A stretch of 64,000 nt of DNA, taken from an uncultured Flammeovirgaceae bacterium (GTDB lineage: Bacteria; Bacteroidota; Bacteroidia; Cytophagales; Cyclobacteriaceae). The notes below the pieces were generated by a model, which saw only the letters and a list, made by a program, of their open reading frames with translations, searched no databases and had not been told where the DNA came from. Position numbers and translations under genes: made by a program. Where the stretch lies: assembly GCA_937883755.1 (NCBI GenBank), contig CAKZYA010000047.1:32491-96490 (forward strand). Direction: 5' to 3'. This document shows, piece after piece, positions 1 through 9,420 of the stretch (positions are counted from its first letter, which is position 1; every line of letters begins with the position of its first letter).

Positions 1-26
1 TTAGATAAACTACTAAATACTTTAAA

Positions 27-884
27 GTGCTAAATGATGAATATCCGGCTCCAGCCCCTAAGGTAAGAAACCTCCTAATCGCCGTCTTATTTGGAACATT
101 CATTGCACTGTTTCTACTCTTCTTTGAACCATTCGACATTAACATTGCTAGCGGGAAAAACAGCGTAGCTTCGCTGTTCTTCTTCGGTTTTATTACTACC
201 AGTGTACTTGCTCTTTTCATCTACGTTCTACCACTCGTATTTCCAAACCTGTTTGCTGATAGTCGCTGGAAAGTAAAGCACCAAATCATCTTCTGTTTCA
301 TTATCCTCTTTATAATAGCGACATTGAATGGATTGTACACCAACTATATCAACTCCCTACCCTTCAGTTGGGCTAACTATTGGTGGATTATCAACCGGAC
401 GTTCGTTCTGGGAGGTATCCCTTTCTCCTTTCTGATACTCATTGACTATCGTAGAAGAAATCAGGTCAACAGTAAAGCAGCTCTTGACATTCTTGACAGA
501 AAAAGCTTTCTCAATCAATCGCTAAAATCTATCGTATGGTCCATTTCTACTGACTTGAAAGATGAAAAATTCTCTTTTGACGACCATAGTTTCAGTCACG
601 CCGTAGCTGCGGGTAATTACATTGATCTTTACTCAGTTGATGAGGGGCAACTGACGTACAAAACGTATAGAATTACTCTTTCCTCGTTCGAGGAACAGTT
701 AGATGCCCCTTATTTGAAGAGGTGCCATCGATCCTACTTGGTAAATCTAAAAAGAGTAACTAACGTATCGGGCAATGCTCAGGGTTTAAAGCTAACCCTG
801 GCCGACCATGCCGAGGAAATTCCCGTATCCAGAAAGTATATCCCTATCGTCAGACAATTCTTTTCAGGGGTCAACCCGACCTGA
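27..884 (+). CDS. Membrane-anchored LytTR-family DNA-binding regulator
   Basis: This is a 285-residue protein with a GTG start. Four hydrophobic segments lie at about residues 14-35, 48-72, 85-105 and 120-140, followed by a cytoplasmic C-terminal LytTR DNA-binding domain at about 181-280. LytTR hallmarks are visible: AAGNYIDLY near 194, RCHRSYLVNL near 232 and IPVSRKY near 265. There is no receiver domain, so the membrane part may itself be the sensor; this is inference, since such one-component LytTR membrane proteins are common in Bacteroidota but mostly uncharacterised. The start is only 26 bases inside the window, so an upstream start cannot be excluded. It may act on the DUF2306 gene that follows. 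Confidence 0.85.
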   Translation: MLNDEYPAPAPKVRNLLIAVLFGTFIALFLLFFEPFDINIASGKNSVASLFFFGFITTSVLALFIYVLPLVFPNLFADSRWKVKHQIIFCFIILFIIATLNGLYTNYINSLPFSWANYWWIINRTFVLGGIPFSFLILIDYRRRNQVNSKAALDILDRKSFLNQSLKSIVWSISTDLKDEKFSFDDHSFSHAVAAGNYIDLYSVDEGQLTYKTYRITLSSFEEQLDAPYLKRCHRSYLVNLKRVTNVSGNAQGLKLTLADHAEEIPVSRKYIPIVRQFFSGVNPT

Positions 885-1005
885 TAAAGTCTGTTACTCA
901 CCCCACACTTTGCCATTAGCCTCGCGAGCTTTGCTATTCAAATCATTTCTTTGACATTCAGACCATTTACTGACTTCTGATTGGTAATGCTACTATGTTT
1001 AAGGC

Positions 1006-1635
1006 ATGAAGAAAAAAGCATTTATCACGTTTTTGGTAGTTGGTGCCATCGCTATGATCGTCATGTCCAGCCATTACTTATACTCCAACACTTCTGGCAT
1101 ACTAAAAAGGAAAGAAGTTGCCAGTAGCCTTTGGTATCTACTTACATTTAGAGCACACGTCCTTTTCGGGTTATTTGCTATTACTGCGGGTCCCATTCAG
1201 TTTATCAAACGTATTCGAACCCGAAATACGAGACTACACAGAGTCTTGGGGTATTTCTATTTCGTAGGCGTCATACTCAGCAGTCTATCCGGAAGCATTG
1301 TTGCCCAATTTGCTATGGGCGGTCGTATAACATCTATTGGTTTTTCTATATTGGCCATCCTATGGTTTTACGCTACTGTAAAATCAATAACAGCTATACG
1401 TAATGGCAATATCAGTGACCACGAGAAATGGTCGTACTTCAGCTACGCACTAACCTTTGCTGCAATAACGCAGCGAAGCTTGCTTCTGATCCCACTTTTA
1501 ACCGGTGTTCCCTTCATGCCGATTTACCAGCTTTCCGCCTGGCTCCCCTGGTTACTCAACTTGAGTATCGCCTATCTGATACTGAGATTTTCATCTGAAA
1601 GATACCAGAAGATAGCAACTAATCGTTTCTCTTGA
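1006..1635 (+). CDS. DUF2306 family multi-pass membrane protein
   Basis: A 209-residue integral membrane protein with about six hydrophobic segments (roughly 5-24, 44-66, 78-100, 110-128, 143-165 and 172-195). The segment FRAHVLFGL near residue 48 and the RLHRVLGYFYF stretch near 76, with their conserved Arg and His residues, fit the DUF2306 family, whose function is unknown. It starts 121 bases after the LytTR gene on the same strand; a TATGTTTA box shortly before the ATG resembles a Bacteroidota -7 element but misses one base. Confidence 0.75.
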   Translation: MKKKAFITFLVVGAIAMIVMSSHYLYSNTSGILKRKEVASSLWYLLTFRAHVLFGLFAITAGPIQFIKRIRTRNTRLHRVLGYFYFVGVILSSLSGSIVAQFAMGGRITSIGFSILAILWFYATVKSITAIRNGNISDHEKWSYFSYALTFAAITQRSLLLIPLLTGVPFMPIYQLSAWLPWLLNLSIAYLILRFSSERYQKIATNRFS

Positions 1636-1749
1636 AACGTAGAAAAATGATGATCTACGTTCGATACAATAAAAGACCAAGCGGGTAAATTACTGTAAGT
1701 GAAATTATTTAGCTTGCCTCTAAAAGTTTCCAAACAGCCTACATTTTTA

Positions 1750-1944
1750 ATGAAGTATTTCCTTTATAGCCTAGTTTTGTCATTTGTTTGTTTAGAGAGT
1801 CCAGCCCAAAGATTACTCTTTCATAAGGATAGAAGCCAAGAAGCCTTTTATGAAGTTGGTAATAGAATCTCATTCCGGCTAAAGGGTAGCAAAAATAAAG
1901 TCACCCGGCGAGTTACAGGGTTTCAGGATAGTCTTATCCTATAG
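1750..1944 (+). pseudogene. N-terminal fragment of a small secreted protein
   Basis: A 64-residue reading frame from ATG 1750 (a GTG at 1699 would give 81 residues). It has a Sec signal peptide (KYFLYSLVLSFVCLESPAQ), then a short soluble stretch ending FQDSLIL and a stop. The phrase with a charged KDR, YEVGNRISFRLKG and a DSLI turn resembles the start of a small exported protein often seen in Cytophagales, which normally continues for several tens of residues. Nothing homologous-looking continues in the 100 bases after the stop, so I read it as a truncated copy. The family assignment is from memory and tentative. Confidence 0.35.
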
Positions 1945-2045
1945 CAGAGTAGTAGCCAATCTCACAAAAATCTCTGAGAATAATCGCCGACCTAAGTTGT
2001 CATATCTTATCTTTATAAGTCAGTTTAGCAATTCATTCAAGATCA

Positions 2046-3212
2046 GTGTTTCCCACTTTCAACCTATACAGCACCTCACTACTACTGCTCACCAGTCAGG
2101 GGGTGATTTTTAGCGGTTTGCTACTAAGTAGGTTCGTCAAACAGCGAAAGCCTTCGGATCTTCTTCTTGCGCTGGTACTGATCATTACCTGCTATCACCA
2201 GACCAGTTATACTATCGGTTTCTTAAGCTGGTACGATACTTACCGGACTACCAAAATTAATTACTACCTAGTTGACTTATCGTTTGCGCTGGCACCACTG
2301 ATTTACTACTACATTCGATCGGTGGTTTCACCCTCTTCTCGACTGAAAGAAATACAGTATTGGCACTTTATTCCGATGTTGCTCTACTTTTTGCTAAAGG
2401 CATTCATTCTGATCTACGATCGTTCGCAACCTGGATTTGACGAGGTGCAAAACGGATATTTAGTTGTCAACTTCCAGTGGAGATACGTAGATCCGTTCGT
2501 CTTTATTTTGAAGACGCTTCAGATGCTATTGTATTTGGCGTTCTCCTTTCAGTTACTGTACGTATTTAGAGAAAAGATCAAGCATTACTTTGCTAATACA
2601 TATAAGCTGGAGTTGAACTGGCTACGAAATTTTCTGATAGCCTACAGCTTCCTGTATCTATTCAATGTTGGGCAAACGGTCATTGATGAGTCTATTACCA
2701 ACCTGAGCTGGATACAGGAATGGTGGTACTACCTGCTATCGGGCATCGCTATTATCTACGTGGGAATCAGTGGCTACTTTACCAAGCTGACCGCACTACA
2801 AAACGTAGACTTTTCCCGTTTCGAGCAGACGAAGCTGAGCAAAAAGCCTACCCGAACCATTACGGATGATCAAATGGCAAAGCGGAAGACGCAACTCGAG
2901 CAGTTTATGCGTACCCAACGACCGTATTTAGATGCGGACTTAACATTAGTGAGTCTCGCCCAAAAAATCGGAGTGTCCAGAGAAGAACTCTCCGATACGA
3001 TTAATCAGGGGTTTCACAACCGATTCAACGACTTTATCAATAGTTATCGGGTAGTCGAAACTAAACGGCTCATACATGATGGTAAGCATAAGACGCACTC
3101 GCTGTTAGGACTAGCCTACGAAGCGGGCTTCAATAGTAAGGCCACCTTCAACCGTGCTTTCAAAAAAGCCGAAAGTCAATCTCCCTCCGAATATCTGGAG
3201 TCATTAATGTAA
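2046..3212 (+). CDS. AraC-family regulator with multi-pass membrane N-terminus
   Basis: A 388-residue protein with a GTG start. The first about 245 residues are seven hydrophobic helices; after a charged linker, the last about 100 residues form an AraC/XylS two-helix-turn-helix domain (LVSLAQKIGVSREEL as the first HTH, LGLAYEAGFNSKATFNRAFKK as the second, then SPSEYL). This 7TM-AraC layout is common in Bacteroidota, where the membrane part is presumed to sense an unknown ligand. It lies just upstream of the DoxX-S41 fusion gene on the same strand (115-base gap), its most likely target. Confidence 0.88.
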   Translation: MFPTFNLYSTSLLLLTSQGVIFSGLLLSRFVKQRKPSDLLLALVLIITCYHQTSYTIGFLSWYDTYRTTKINYYLVDLSFALAPLIYYYIRSVVSPSSRLKEIQYWHFIPMLLYFLLKAFILIYDRSQPGFDEVQNGYLVVNFQWRYVDPFVFILKTLQMLLYLAFSFQLLYVFREKIKHYFANTYKLELNWLRNFLIAYSFLYLFNVGQTVIDESITNLSWIQEWWYYLLSGIAIIYVGISGYFTKLTALQNVDFSRFEQTKLSKKPTRTITDDQMAKRKTQLEQFMRTQRPYLDADLTLVSLAQKIGVSREELSDTINQGFHNRFNDFINSYRVVETKRLIHDGKHKTHSLLGLAYEAGFNSKATFNRAFKKAESQSPSEYLESLM

Positions 3213-3327
3213 AATTAGAATATTAATGAGGTCTCAATTCATGATTTGATTCCTCTTGCCACCTATTGAGGCGATTTCAGTGCAAGATTCTATGAGTTTT
3301 GGATCATCATCTTAAAATCCGAAACAC

Positions 3328-5637
3328 ATGAAACGCTTCATTGAAAAACTCTTTAGTACCCAACCCCAAACCAACTTAGCCGGAGATATATTAGTATCTA
3401 TTCCCCGTATTGTATGTGGCTTACTGTTAGCTTTTGACTTTGGATCTTCTAAATTTGGTATGCCTTGGTCGGGTAATGATCTTACTTTATTTGATATTCC
3501 CGATTGGTCTGCCGAAGACGTCGCCCAATTCGGAGGACTGTTTGCACTAGCTCCCTATTTTTTCGCCTGGATGGCTGCCGCTAGCGAAACGCTGGGTGGT
3601 TTGCTACTAGCCCTAGGATTAAAAACCCGCTTAGCTTCTCTGATGATTGGGTGTACCATGCTGGTAGCTATCTTCTTCCAGAAGTGGGACAGTAGCCTAT
3701 GGGAAATGCTGCCCGCAATGGGTTTTTTATGGGTAAGCCTCTACAGTCTAGCAATGGGATCCGGTCGGTTGGGACTAGATTTTATAATAGCTAAAGCAAT
3801 CAAAAGAAGACGCTTGCTTACTATTCCTATCGGCCAGATCGCTACTCAGATTTCTTGGTCGAAAAACCTATTTATTGTGTTACTGCTAACTAGCTGCTCA
3901 GTCTCGGCACAAGAGCACACCATCCAATTTAAAGTAGATATGGCTGGGTTAGACGCTCAAGATGTAGCCATCCAAGGTTCGGTCAGTCCACTAAGCTGGG
4001 ATGAAGCGTACCCCCTCATTGACCAGGATGGAGACGGTATTTTTGAGGCTGAGATCACCTTCAATACTTCTGATAGATACGTGAAATTCAAGTTTTTAGC
4101 AGACGGGGAAATAGAATTATCGGGAGCGGATGAACGTATTTTATGGTTCCAAGACGAGCCATTAGAAAAAGTATATACATTCAACGAATACGAGTTTTAC
4201 GATGATGAACAGCGCGAGAAGCTGACATTTACCGCCGAGCAGATACAGGAAGATGTAACTACTCTGAGTCAGATACTTCAACACATTCATCCCGCTATCT
4301 ATCAGTATACCGATTCGGTAACGCTACAGACATATTTGGCACAACTGGAGCAGGAGATGCTAGCTGAACCTACTCTGGTCAATGCCTACGCATCCGTTTC
4401 TAAATTTGCCGCTAAAGTTAAGTGTAGCCACACCTTTACGAATCCGTGGAACCAGAGTGCAAACGTAGAAAAAGCCATTTTCTACCGACCAGACAAGCTA
4501 CCGTTTACTTTTCGAAGAATCGGAAAGCAACTGTTTATAGACAAAAATGCTTCTGGAAATCAGCAGCTAAACAGTGGGTTAGAAATTTTAAGCATCAACG
4601 GAGTGGCCGTGGATTTTATCCTGACCAACTTGGCTCAGTACGTGACGTCCGACGGCAATAATTATGAAAAAAAGCTAGAAAGACTAGCCCTCACCGGAAC
4701 GGAAAAATACTCCTTGTTTGACATTTTTTATCCCATTGTATTCGGAAGCTACGAGCAGTTTGCACTACAGCTAAAGGACAACCAAACCGCCGAGACGTTC
4801 AGCACCACGGTGATGGCGATGTCAAAAACCCGACGAACCAAAGTGCTCCAAGATCGCTACGAAAACCTAGAAACCAGCTTGCAGGACGGGTGGAATTTTC
4901 GGTTGCTAAATGATAAGGTGGGTATGCTTACCATCAAATCTTTTGCTGTGCAGCGCAATGAGTTTGACTGGAAAGCGATTATAGATGATGCTTTTGAAAC
5001 GCTGAACAATCAGAAAATTCCTAATCTAATTATTGACATCCGAGAAAATGAGGGTGGTCAGGGAGAAGTAGGAGAATACATTTTAGAGCAGGTAATTCGA
5101 GAGCCGTTCGCCGTATCCGCCATGCAAGCATCGGTGCGCTATCTAACTATTCCTGAGGCATACCAAAAACATATCGGCACCTGGGATAAATTTTCCTACG
5201 ACTTCACCAAAAAGGTAGCCGAAAAACAGGATGACTATTATCTCCTCAAGCAGAAATACTCCGTGGGAGGAAAAACCTACCAACCCAAAAAGAACGGATA
5301 CCAGGGGAACGTTTATCTCATCACTGATGCCTCCAACAGTTCAGCAACTCACCTGATGGCCACCTATGCCAAGCGAATCAAGAATATCACGCTAGTAGGT
5401 CAAGAAACCGGAGGCAACCAGCTAGGCACCAACGGAAGCTTCATGTTCTTTCTACGTCTCCCTAATACTAGGGTGGAAATAGACATTCCAGTCATCCACA
5501 TGTTTATACCCCCGCTGACGGGTGAGGCACAAGACGGGGGAATACAACCGGATGTAGTAGTGGAAAAAACCTGGAAGGATATTGCCTTGGGTAAGGACAC
5601 CGAAGTAGAGAAAATTCTGTCGCTGATTAATGAATGA
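3328..5637 (+). CDS. DoxX / starch-binding-like / S41 peptidase fusion protein
   Basis: A 769-residue protein with an unusual domain order. Residues 1-150 are a four-helix DoxX-like membrane domain (AASETLGGLLLALGLKTR near 84). A basic linker (AIKRRR) leads into a second hydrophobic segment with signal-peptide character (NLFIVLLLTSCSVSAQ, about 180-195). Residues 197-290 look like a CBM20/E-set beta domain (VAIQGSVSPLSWD, then DQDGDGIFEAEI and VKFKFLADGEIEL). Residues 300-769 are an S41 (C-terminal processing) peptidase-like domain with IPNLIIDIRENEGGQGE, the candidate serine loop DASNSSATHLM and GQETGGNQLGTNGS. The catalytic part should sit in the periplasm. The substrate is unknown. It is followed by an outer-membrane protein and a second S41 gene. 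Confidence 0.82.
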   Translation: MKRFIEKLFSTQPQTNLAGDILVSIPRIVCGLLLAFDFGSSKFGMPWSGNDLTLFDIPDWSAEDVAQFGGLFALAPYFFAWMAAASETLGGLLLALGLKTRLASLMIGCTMLVAIFFQKWDSSLWEMLPAMGFLWVSLYSLAMGSGRLGLDFIIAKAIKRRRLLTIPIGQIATQISWSKNLFIVLLLTSCSVSAQEHTIQFKVDMAGLDAQDVAIQGSVSPLSWDEAYPLIDQDGDGIFEAEITFNTSDRYVKFKFLADGEIELSGADERILWFQDEPLEKVYTFNEYEFYDDEQREKLTFTAEQIQEDVTTLSQILQHIHPAIYQYTDSVTLQTYLAQLEQEMLAEPTLVNAYASVSKFAAKVKCSHTFTNPWNQSANVEKAIFYRPDKLPFTFRRIGKQLFIDKNASGNQQLNSGLEILSINGVAVDFILTNLAQYVTSDGNNYEKKLERLALTGTEKYSLFDIFYPIVFGSYEQFALQLKDNQTAETFSTTVMAMSKTRRTKVLQDRYENLETSLQDGWNFRLLNDKVGMLTIKSFAVQRNEFDWKAIIDDAFETLNNQKIPNLIIDIRENEGGQGEVGEYILEQVIREPFAVSAMQASVRYLTIPEAYQKHIGTWDKFSYDFTKKVAEKQDDYYLLKQKYSVGGKTYQPKKNGYQGNVYLITDASNSSATHLMATYAKRIKNITLVGQETGGNQLGTNGSFMFFLRLPNTRVEIDIPVIHMFIPPLTGEAQDGGIQPDVVVEKTWKDIALGKDTEVEKILSLINE

Positions 5638-5736
5638 ACTTCAGCAATGGTGAAATACCATATCTGGGATAGTACATTAAAGATGGTCATCGTTTTCAAA
5701 ACTCCTGAGCACTAGACAAACAAATCATTATGTACC

Positions 5737-6537
5737 ATGAAAAGCAAACTGACGCTAATAGCGCTCTTCTTATGTATCGGACAGGTATATAGTCAATCGG
5801 ATACTACTTCTTCCCGCGGAATCACTATCAACTACTCATTCAATAACGAGAGTTTTGAAGATACCAGGTTTAGCTTTAGAAATAGAGTAGAGCCAGGTTT
5901 CACCAGTAGTCTGCTACTATTCTGGAAGAAAAATAGAAGTAGACATTCTTTCAGGCTGGGCTTTGGCAAGAATTTTCCGCAGAGAGCGGGTGAGCTTGTT
6001 GCTTTCAATAACCTGAGACCAGAGTTTATCTATACCTACCAAAGAGAGATAGCAAACTGGTACGTAGGGGGTTATTTCGGACTGGGCTCTTTACTCAGTT
6101 TTCCGACTGGATTATGGGCAGGGAATAACAACATTTCCTATTCTATCTGGGGCTCCGTCGGTCTTGCCACTGAGTTCCAGAAGCGGCTTCCTTTCAACAA
6201 TGAGCGATTTGCTATTTTCTCAAGGCTGAGAATACCCATCGTTAGCTATGTTATCAGACCTTCCTACGGATTACCTTATCCCGAAGATTTTATCGAAGAT
6301 GGCGTATTCAATTTTCAGCGAGAAGGCATGGGTAGATATGTGCTGAGTAGTGGTAACCTCAATAGCCTGAATACTTTTCAAAAGGCCTACTTCGAAGTGG
6401 GCTTCTCCTCATACTTTGCGAAAAAACGACATGAGATAGGCTTATCATACATACTCGATTATTTGAAAATAGATGAGGTAAAAGAAGTAAAGCAAGTTAA
6501 AAACGGGATCCAATTATCCACCAATTTTAAGTTTTGA
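5737..6537 (+). CDS. Secreted or outer-membrane beta-barrel-like protein
   Basis: A 266-residue protein with a signal peptide (LTLIALFLCIGQVYSQ, cleavage after about residue 20). The rest alternates polar and hydrophobic residues, is rich in aromatic residues and Gly, and ends in FKF with a terminal Phe, all typical of a small outer-membrane beta-barrel. I do not recognise a named family. Its stop (6535-6537) lies two bases before the ATG of the next S41 lipoprotein, so the two are almost certainly co-transcribed. Confidence 0.7.
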   Translation: MKSKLTLIALFLCIGQVYSQSDTTSSRGITINYSFNNESFEDTRFSFRNRVEPGFTSSLLLFWKKNRSRHSFRLGFGKNFPQRAGELVAFNNLRPEFIYTYQREIANWYVGGYFGLGSLLSFPTGLWAGNNNISYSIWGSVGLATEFQKRLPFNNERFAIFSRLRIPIVSYVIRPSYGLPYPEDFIEDGVFNFQREGMGRYVLSSGNLNSLNTFQKAYFEVGFSSYFAKKRHEIGLSYILDYLKIDEVKEVKQVKNGIQLSTNFKF

Positions 6538-6539
6538 CG

Positions 6540-7523
6540 ATGAGAAGAAAACTATACTTACTAGGAACCCTTACCTGTCTGTTTGCTTGCTCAGAAGAAG
6601 ATACAGCAGAATTTGAGAATGTGCAGGTGTTTCAAGAAATGTGGACGTACATTGATGAAAATTATATCTACTTCGAGCATAAAGGTATTAATTGGAATGA
6701 GGTAAGGGCAGATTATGCTCCTATGATTAATGAAAGCTTGAGCGAAATAGCACTATTAGATATCATGTCCGAGATGATGAATACACTGAAAGACGGACAC
6801 AATTTTATCAATATCCCAGGTACGCAACGTAGCTATAATTTTAAAGAAGGGTTTGAGATTCATTTTGATTTATCTGTTGTAAAAAACAATTACCTCGGCA
6901 ATGAATTTCAGGAATTAGGATTTTACACCTACGGCATCTTGAACGATCAGATCGCTTACATTCATTTAGGTGAATTTTCCGGTGTAAACCAAGTTCATCA
7001 GGTAATGCAATTTTTCGAGAATAAGGGCATAAATGGGATCATACTAGATATTCGGAATAATCCCGGGGGAAGTGGACAGGATGCGGTAGAGATTGTTGGG
7101 CATTTTATCGAGCAGCCCACTACAGTAGGTTATCTGGTTGAAAAAATAGGTAGACCCCATGATGCCATTTCTGCACCCCTCTCTATTCAAGCTACCCCAG
7201 AAGCTCCGTATTTTGACGTACCCGTAATTCTTTTAATCAACCGTGGGTCTTTCAGTGCCGCTACCTATCTCGCTGCCGAGCTAAAAAGCTTACCTAATGT
7301 AACTTTATTAGGGCAAATCACTGGTGGTGGGGGTGGAGGTAACCAAACCCAGGAACTTTCCAACGGCTGGTTAGTGACTATTTCATCTAGCAAAATGCTC
7401 GGTGTCAATTTTGACGAATCAATTGAAGACGGTATCGCCCCTGATATAGCAATTGCCAACGATTCTTTGGTATTAGCAACAGGAATTGATGAAATGCTGG
7501 AAAGAGCAGTACAAGAATTTTAG
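6540..7523 (+). CDS. S41 family peptidase, lipoprotein
   Basis: From ATG 6540 this is a 327-residue protein; a TTG at 6534 overlaps the previous stop, but the ATG gives a clean lipoprotein signal (RRKLYLLGTLTCLFAC, Cys17). The S41 core shows as GINGIILDIRNNPGGSGQDA, then the nucleophile loop NRGSFSAATYLAAEL, then LLGQITGGGGGGNQ and EDGIAPDI. The run of six glycines in the loop that is normally about TGG is unusual. No PDZ domain is evident. It is the second S41 protease in this run of genes, after the fusion protein at 3328-5637, and is the last gene before convergent regulators. Confidence 0.87.
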   Translation: MRRKLYLLGTLTCLFACSEEDTAEFENVQVFQEMWTYIDENYIYFEHKGINWNEVRADYAPMINESLSEIALLDIMSEMMNTLKDGHNFINIPGTQRSYNFKEGFEIHFDLSVVKNNYLGNEFQELGFYTYGILNDQIAYIHLGEFSGVNQVHQVMQFFENKGINGIILDIRNNPGGSGQDAVEIVGHFIEQPTTVGYLVEKIGRPHDAISAPLSIQATPEAPYFDVPVILLINRGSFSAATYLAAELKSLPNVTLLGQITGGGGGGNQTQELSNGWLVTISSSKMLGVNFDESIEDGIAPDIAIANDSLVLATGIDEMLERAVQEF

Positions 7524-7546
7524 TCTTCTAAAGTTAAGTATTCTTT

Positions 7547-8299
7547 CTATCGTCTCAGCAACTTCTGATTAATCAACGCTTCCATAACTGATTCGCGGTA
7601 GTGACGACTGATAGGAATAATTTGTTGGCCAATGAAGATTTGATTTCCTTCTACGGATGTGATTTTGTCTTTGGCTACCAAATACGATTTGTGGGTTTGA
7701 ATAAACCGTTCGTTCGGTAAACGTTCCGCAACACTTTTTAGCGTAACCAGCGTCATGTATTTATCCCGTTCAGTATGAATGACTACGTAGTTCTGCATAG
7801 CTTCTACGTAGCAAATATCGCGTAGGGCTATCTTCTCGTACTTCTGGTCTACCTTAACGAAAAAGTAGTCATCTTCCGCTTCGGTGGATGGAGGAAGAGT
7901 CGGTTCAACTACCGGAACTGAGTTATCGGCCCGCTGCTGAAGTTGGTACTGAGCTTTCGCTTTATTGGCCGCCTGATAGAATCGATCGAATGTGATGGGT
8001 TTAAGCAGATAATCCAGCACATCAAGCTGATAACCTTCCAGGGCGTACTGTGGATAAGCCGTAGTTAGAATGATAAGCGGAGGGTTTCGGATCGTTTTTA
8101 GAAAATCGATGCCGTTGATTTTGGGCATTTGCACATCCAGAAAAATTAAATCCACCGCGTGTTTATCGAGCAATGTTCCCGCCTCCAACGGCGACTCACA
8201 TTCTCCTATCAGATTGAGGAAATCCAGCTCTTGAACGTACCCCGCTAATCCCTCCCGAGCCAGCGGTTCGTCATCTACTACCAAGCAATTAATTTTCAT
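7547..8299 (-). CDS. LytTR-family response regulator
   Basis: A 250-residue response regulator. The receiver domain has the acidic pair in LVVDDEPLAREG, the phospho-acceptor Asp in LIFLDVQMPKING and the Lys in DYLLKPITFDRF. A linker rich in Pro, Glu and Thr leads into a LytTR DNA-binding domain (ICYVEAMQNYVVIHT, FIQTHKSYLV, IIPISRHY). I chose ATG 8299, which overlaps the kinase stop by 11 bases; a TTG at 8308 would add three residues. The overlap with the upstream sensor kinase gene makes them a cognate pair. Confidence 0.92.
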   Translation of the reverse strand: MKINCLVVDDEPLAREGLAGYVQELDFLNLIGECESPLEAGTLLDKHAVDLIFLDVQMPKINGIDFLKTIRNPPLIILTTAYPQYALEGYQLDVLDYLLKPITFDRFYQAANKAKAQYQLQQRADNSVPVVEPTLPPSTEAEDDYFFVKVDQKYEKIALRDICYVEAMQNYVVIHTERDKYMTLVTLKSVAERLPNERFIQTHKSYLVAKDKITSVEGNQIFIGQQIIPISRHYRESVMEALINQKLLRR

Positions 8300-9380
8300 G
8301 GAGGTCAATCGTCAGTTCTACCGAGTAGGTTTCGTTTTGGCTATCAATTTGGAGGGCGTGCTGCTGGGGGTACAGCAAGTCTAGGCGTCGCTTTACATTG
8401 GCTAAGCCAATACCGCCGTAGTATACCGCATCGCGGGCTTTAGGCTCGGTGGGCTCTTGCGAATTTTCTACTGTAAACCGAATCTGCTTTTCCTGTTGGG
8501 CTAGCGAAATTCGGATAAAATTATCTTGCTGCTTTCCTTTAGATACGTGTTTAAACGCATTCTCCACGAAGGGCATCAGAATGAACGGGGCAATCTGCGC
8601 TCCGTTCACATTTTCACTCACGTCTAATGCCACCGAAATATTTTTATTGACCCTCAGCTTTTCCAGTGACACAAAATTAGCCAGATAATGCACTTCCTTT
8701 TTCAGCGGGATTTGTGGCTCGTTGCATTCGTAAAGCTGGTAACGAAGCAAATCAGAAAACTTAGACAATGTATCCGAAGCTCTTCTAGAGTCTTTCTCAA
8801 TCAGAAAATGAATTGAATTGATTGTGTTAAACAGAAAGTGAGGGTTAAACTGCGAACGGAGAAATTTCAATTCAGTCTCTAGTTTCTCTTTTTCCAGTGC
8901 TTGCGTTCGTTTTTGATCTTTCAGATAGTCTTTCGCTAACTTTATGATCATCACTGCCACCACCGCAGTAAACGCATTGCTGACCATAATTCCCAGAAAC
9001 TGCGGATACGTTCCTCTAAACCAATCGCCCGCTACATTCCAACCGCCAGTGGCTAAGTAGTACATTCCCTGAAAATTTAGAGTAGCTAACGAAGTTGATA
9101 AGAGCACGCACGCTAAAAACCCTAACGCATACCAGCCATAACGCTGCTTCTTGAGTAGGGCTGGAATGAAATAATATATATTAAGATACGCTCCTGACCC
9201 GTAAGCAATTGATTGCGTAATCATACTGAAGAGTGTTTCCCAAGAAAGTAGAGGCGCACTACTGAACAATAGCCACCAGAATGATATGTATACCACCCAA
9301 AACGGAATATGATACAACTTATACCGGACAATTAGGTGATAGGCTTCCGATTCTTTCCAGCGAGATAATAAGTCACTCAT
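8289..9380 (-). CDS. LytS/YehU-type sensor histidine kinase
   Basis: From ATG 9380 this gives 363 residues (a TTG at 9416 adds 12 that do not look like a natural N-terminus). Four hydrophobic segments occupy the first about 150 residues, without a clear periplasmic sensor domain. Then come the His_kinase-type H box RSQFNPHFLFNTINSIHFLI, an N box with MPFVENAFKH and a G box GGIGLANVKRRLDLLYP. This is the PF06580 class, which partners LytTR response regulators. The gene is followed by its regulator with an 11-base overlap. The stimulus is not evident. Confidence 0.9.
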   Translation of the reverse strand: MSDLLSRWKESEAYHLIVRYKLYHIPFWVVYISFWWLLFSSAPLLSWETLFSMITQSIAYGSGAYLNIYYFIPALLKKQRYGWYALGFLACVLLSTSLATLNFQGMYYLATGGWNVAGDWFRGTYPQFLGIMVSNAFTAVVAVMIIKLAKDYLKDQKRTQALEKEKLETELKFLRSQFNPHFLFNTINSIHFLIEKDSRRASDTLSKFSDLLRYQLYECNEPQIPLKKEVHYLANFVSLEKLRVNKNISVALDVSENVNGAQIAPFILMPFVENAFKHVSKGKQQDNFIRISLAQQEKQIRFTVENSQEPTEPKARDAVYYGGIGLANVKRRLDLLYPQQHALQIDSQNETYSVELTIDLHEN

Positions 9381-9420
9381 ACTTGCAAAATTGCTATCAG
9401 TAAGGTAACGAAACAACTTT

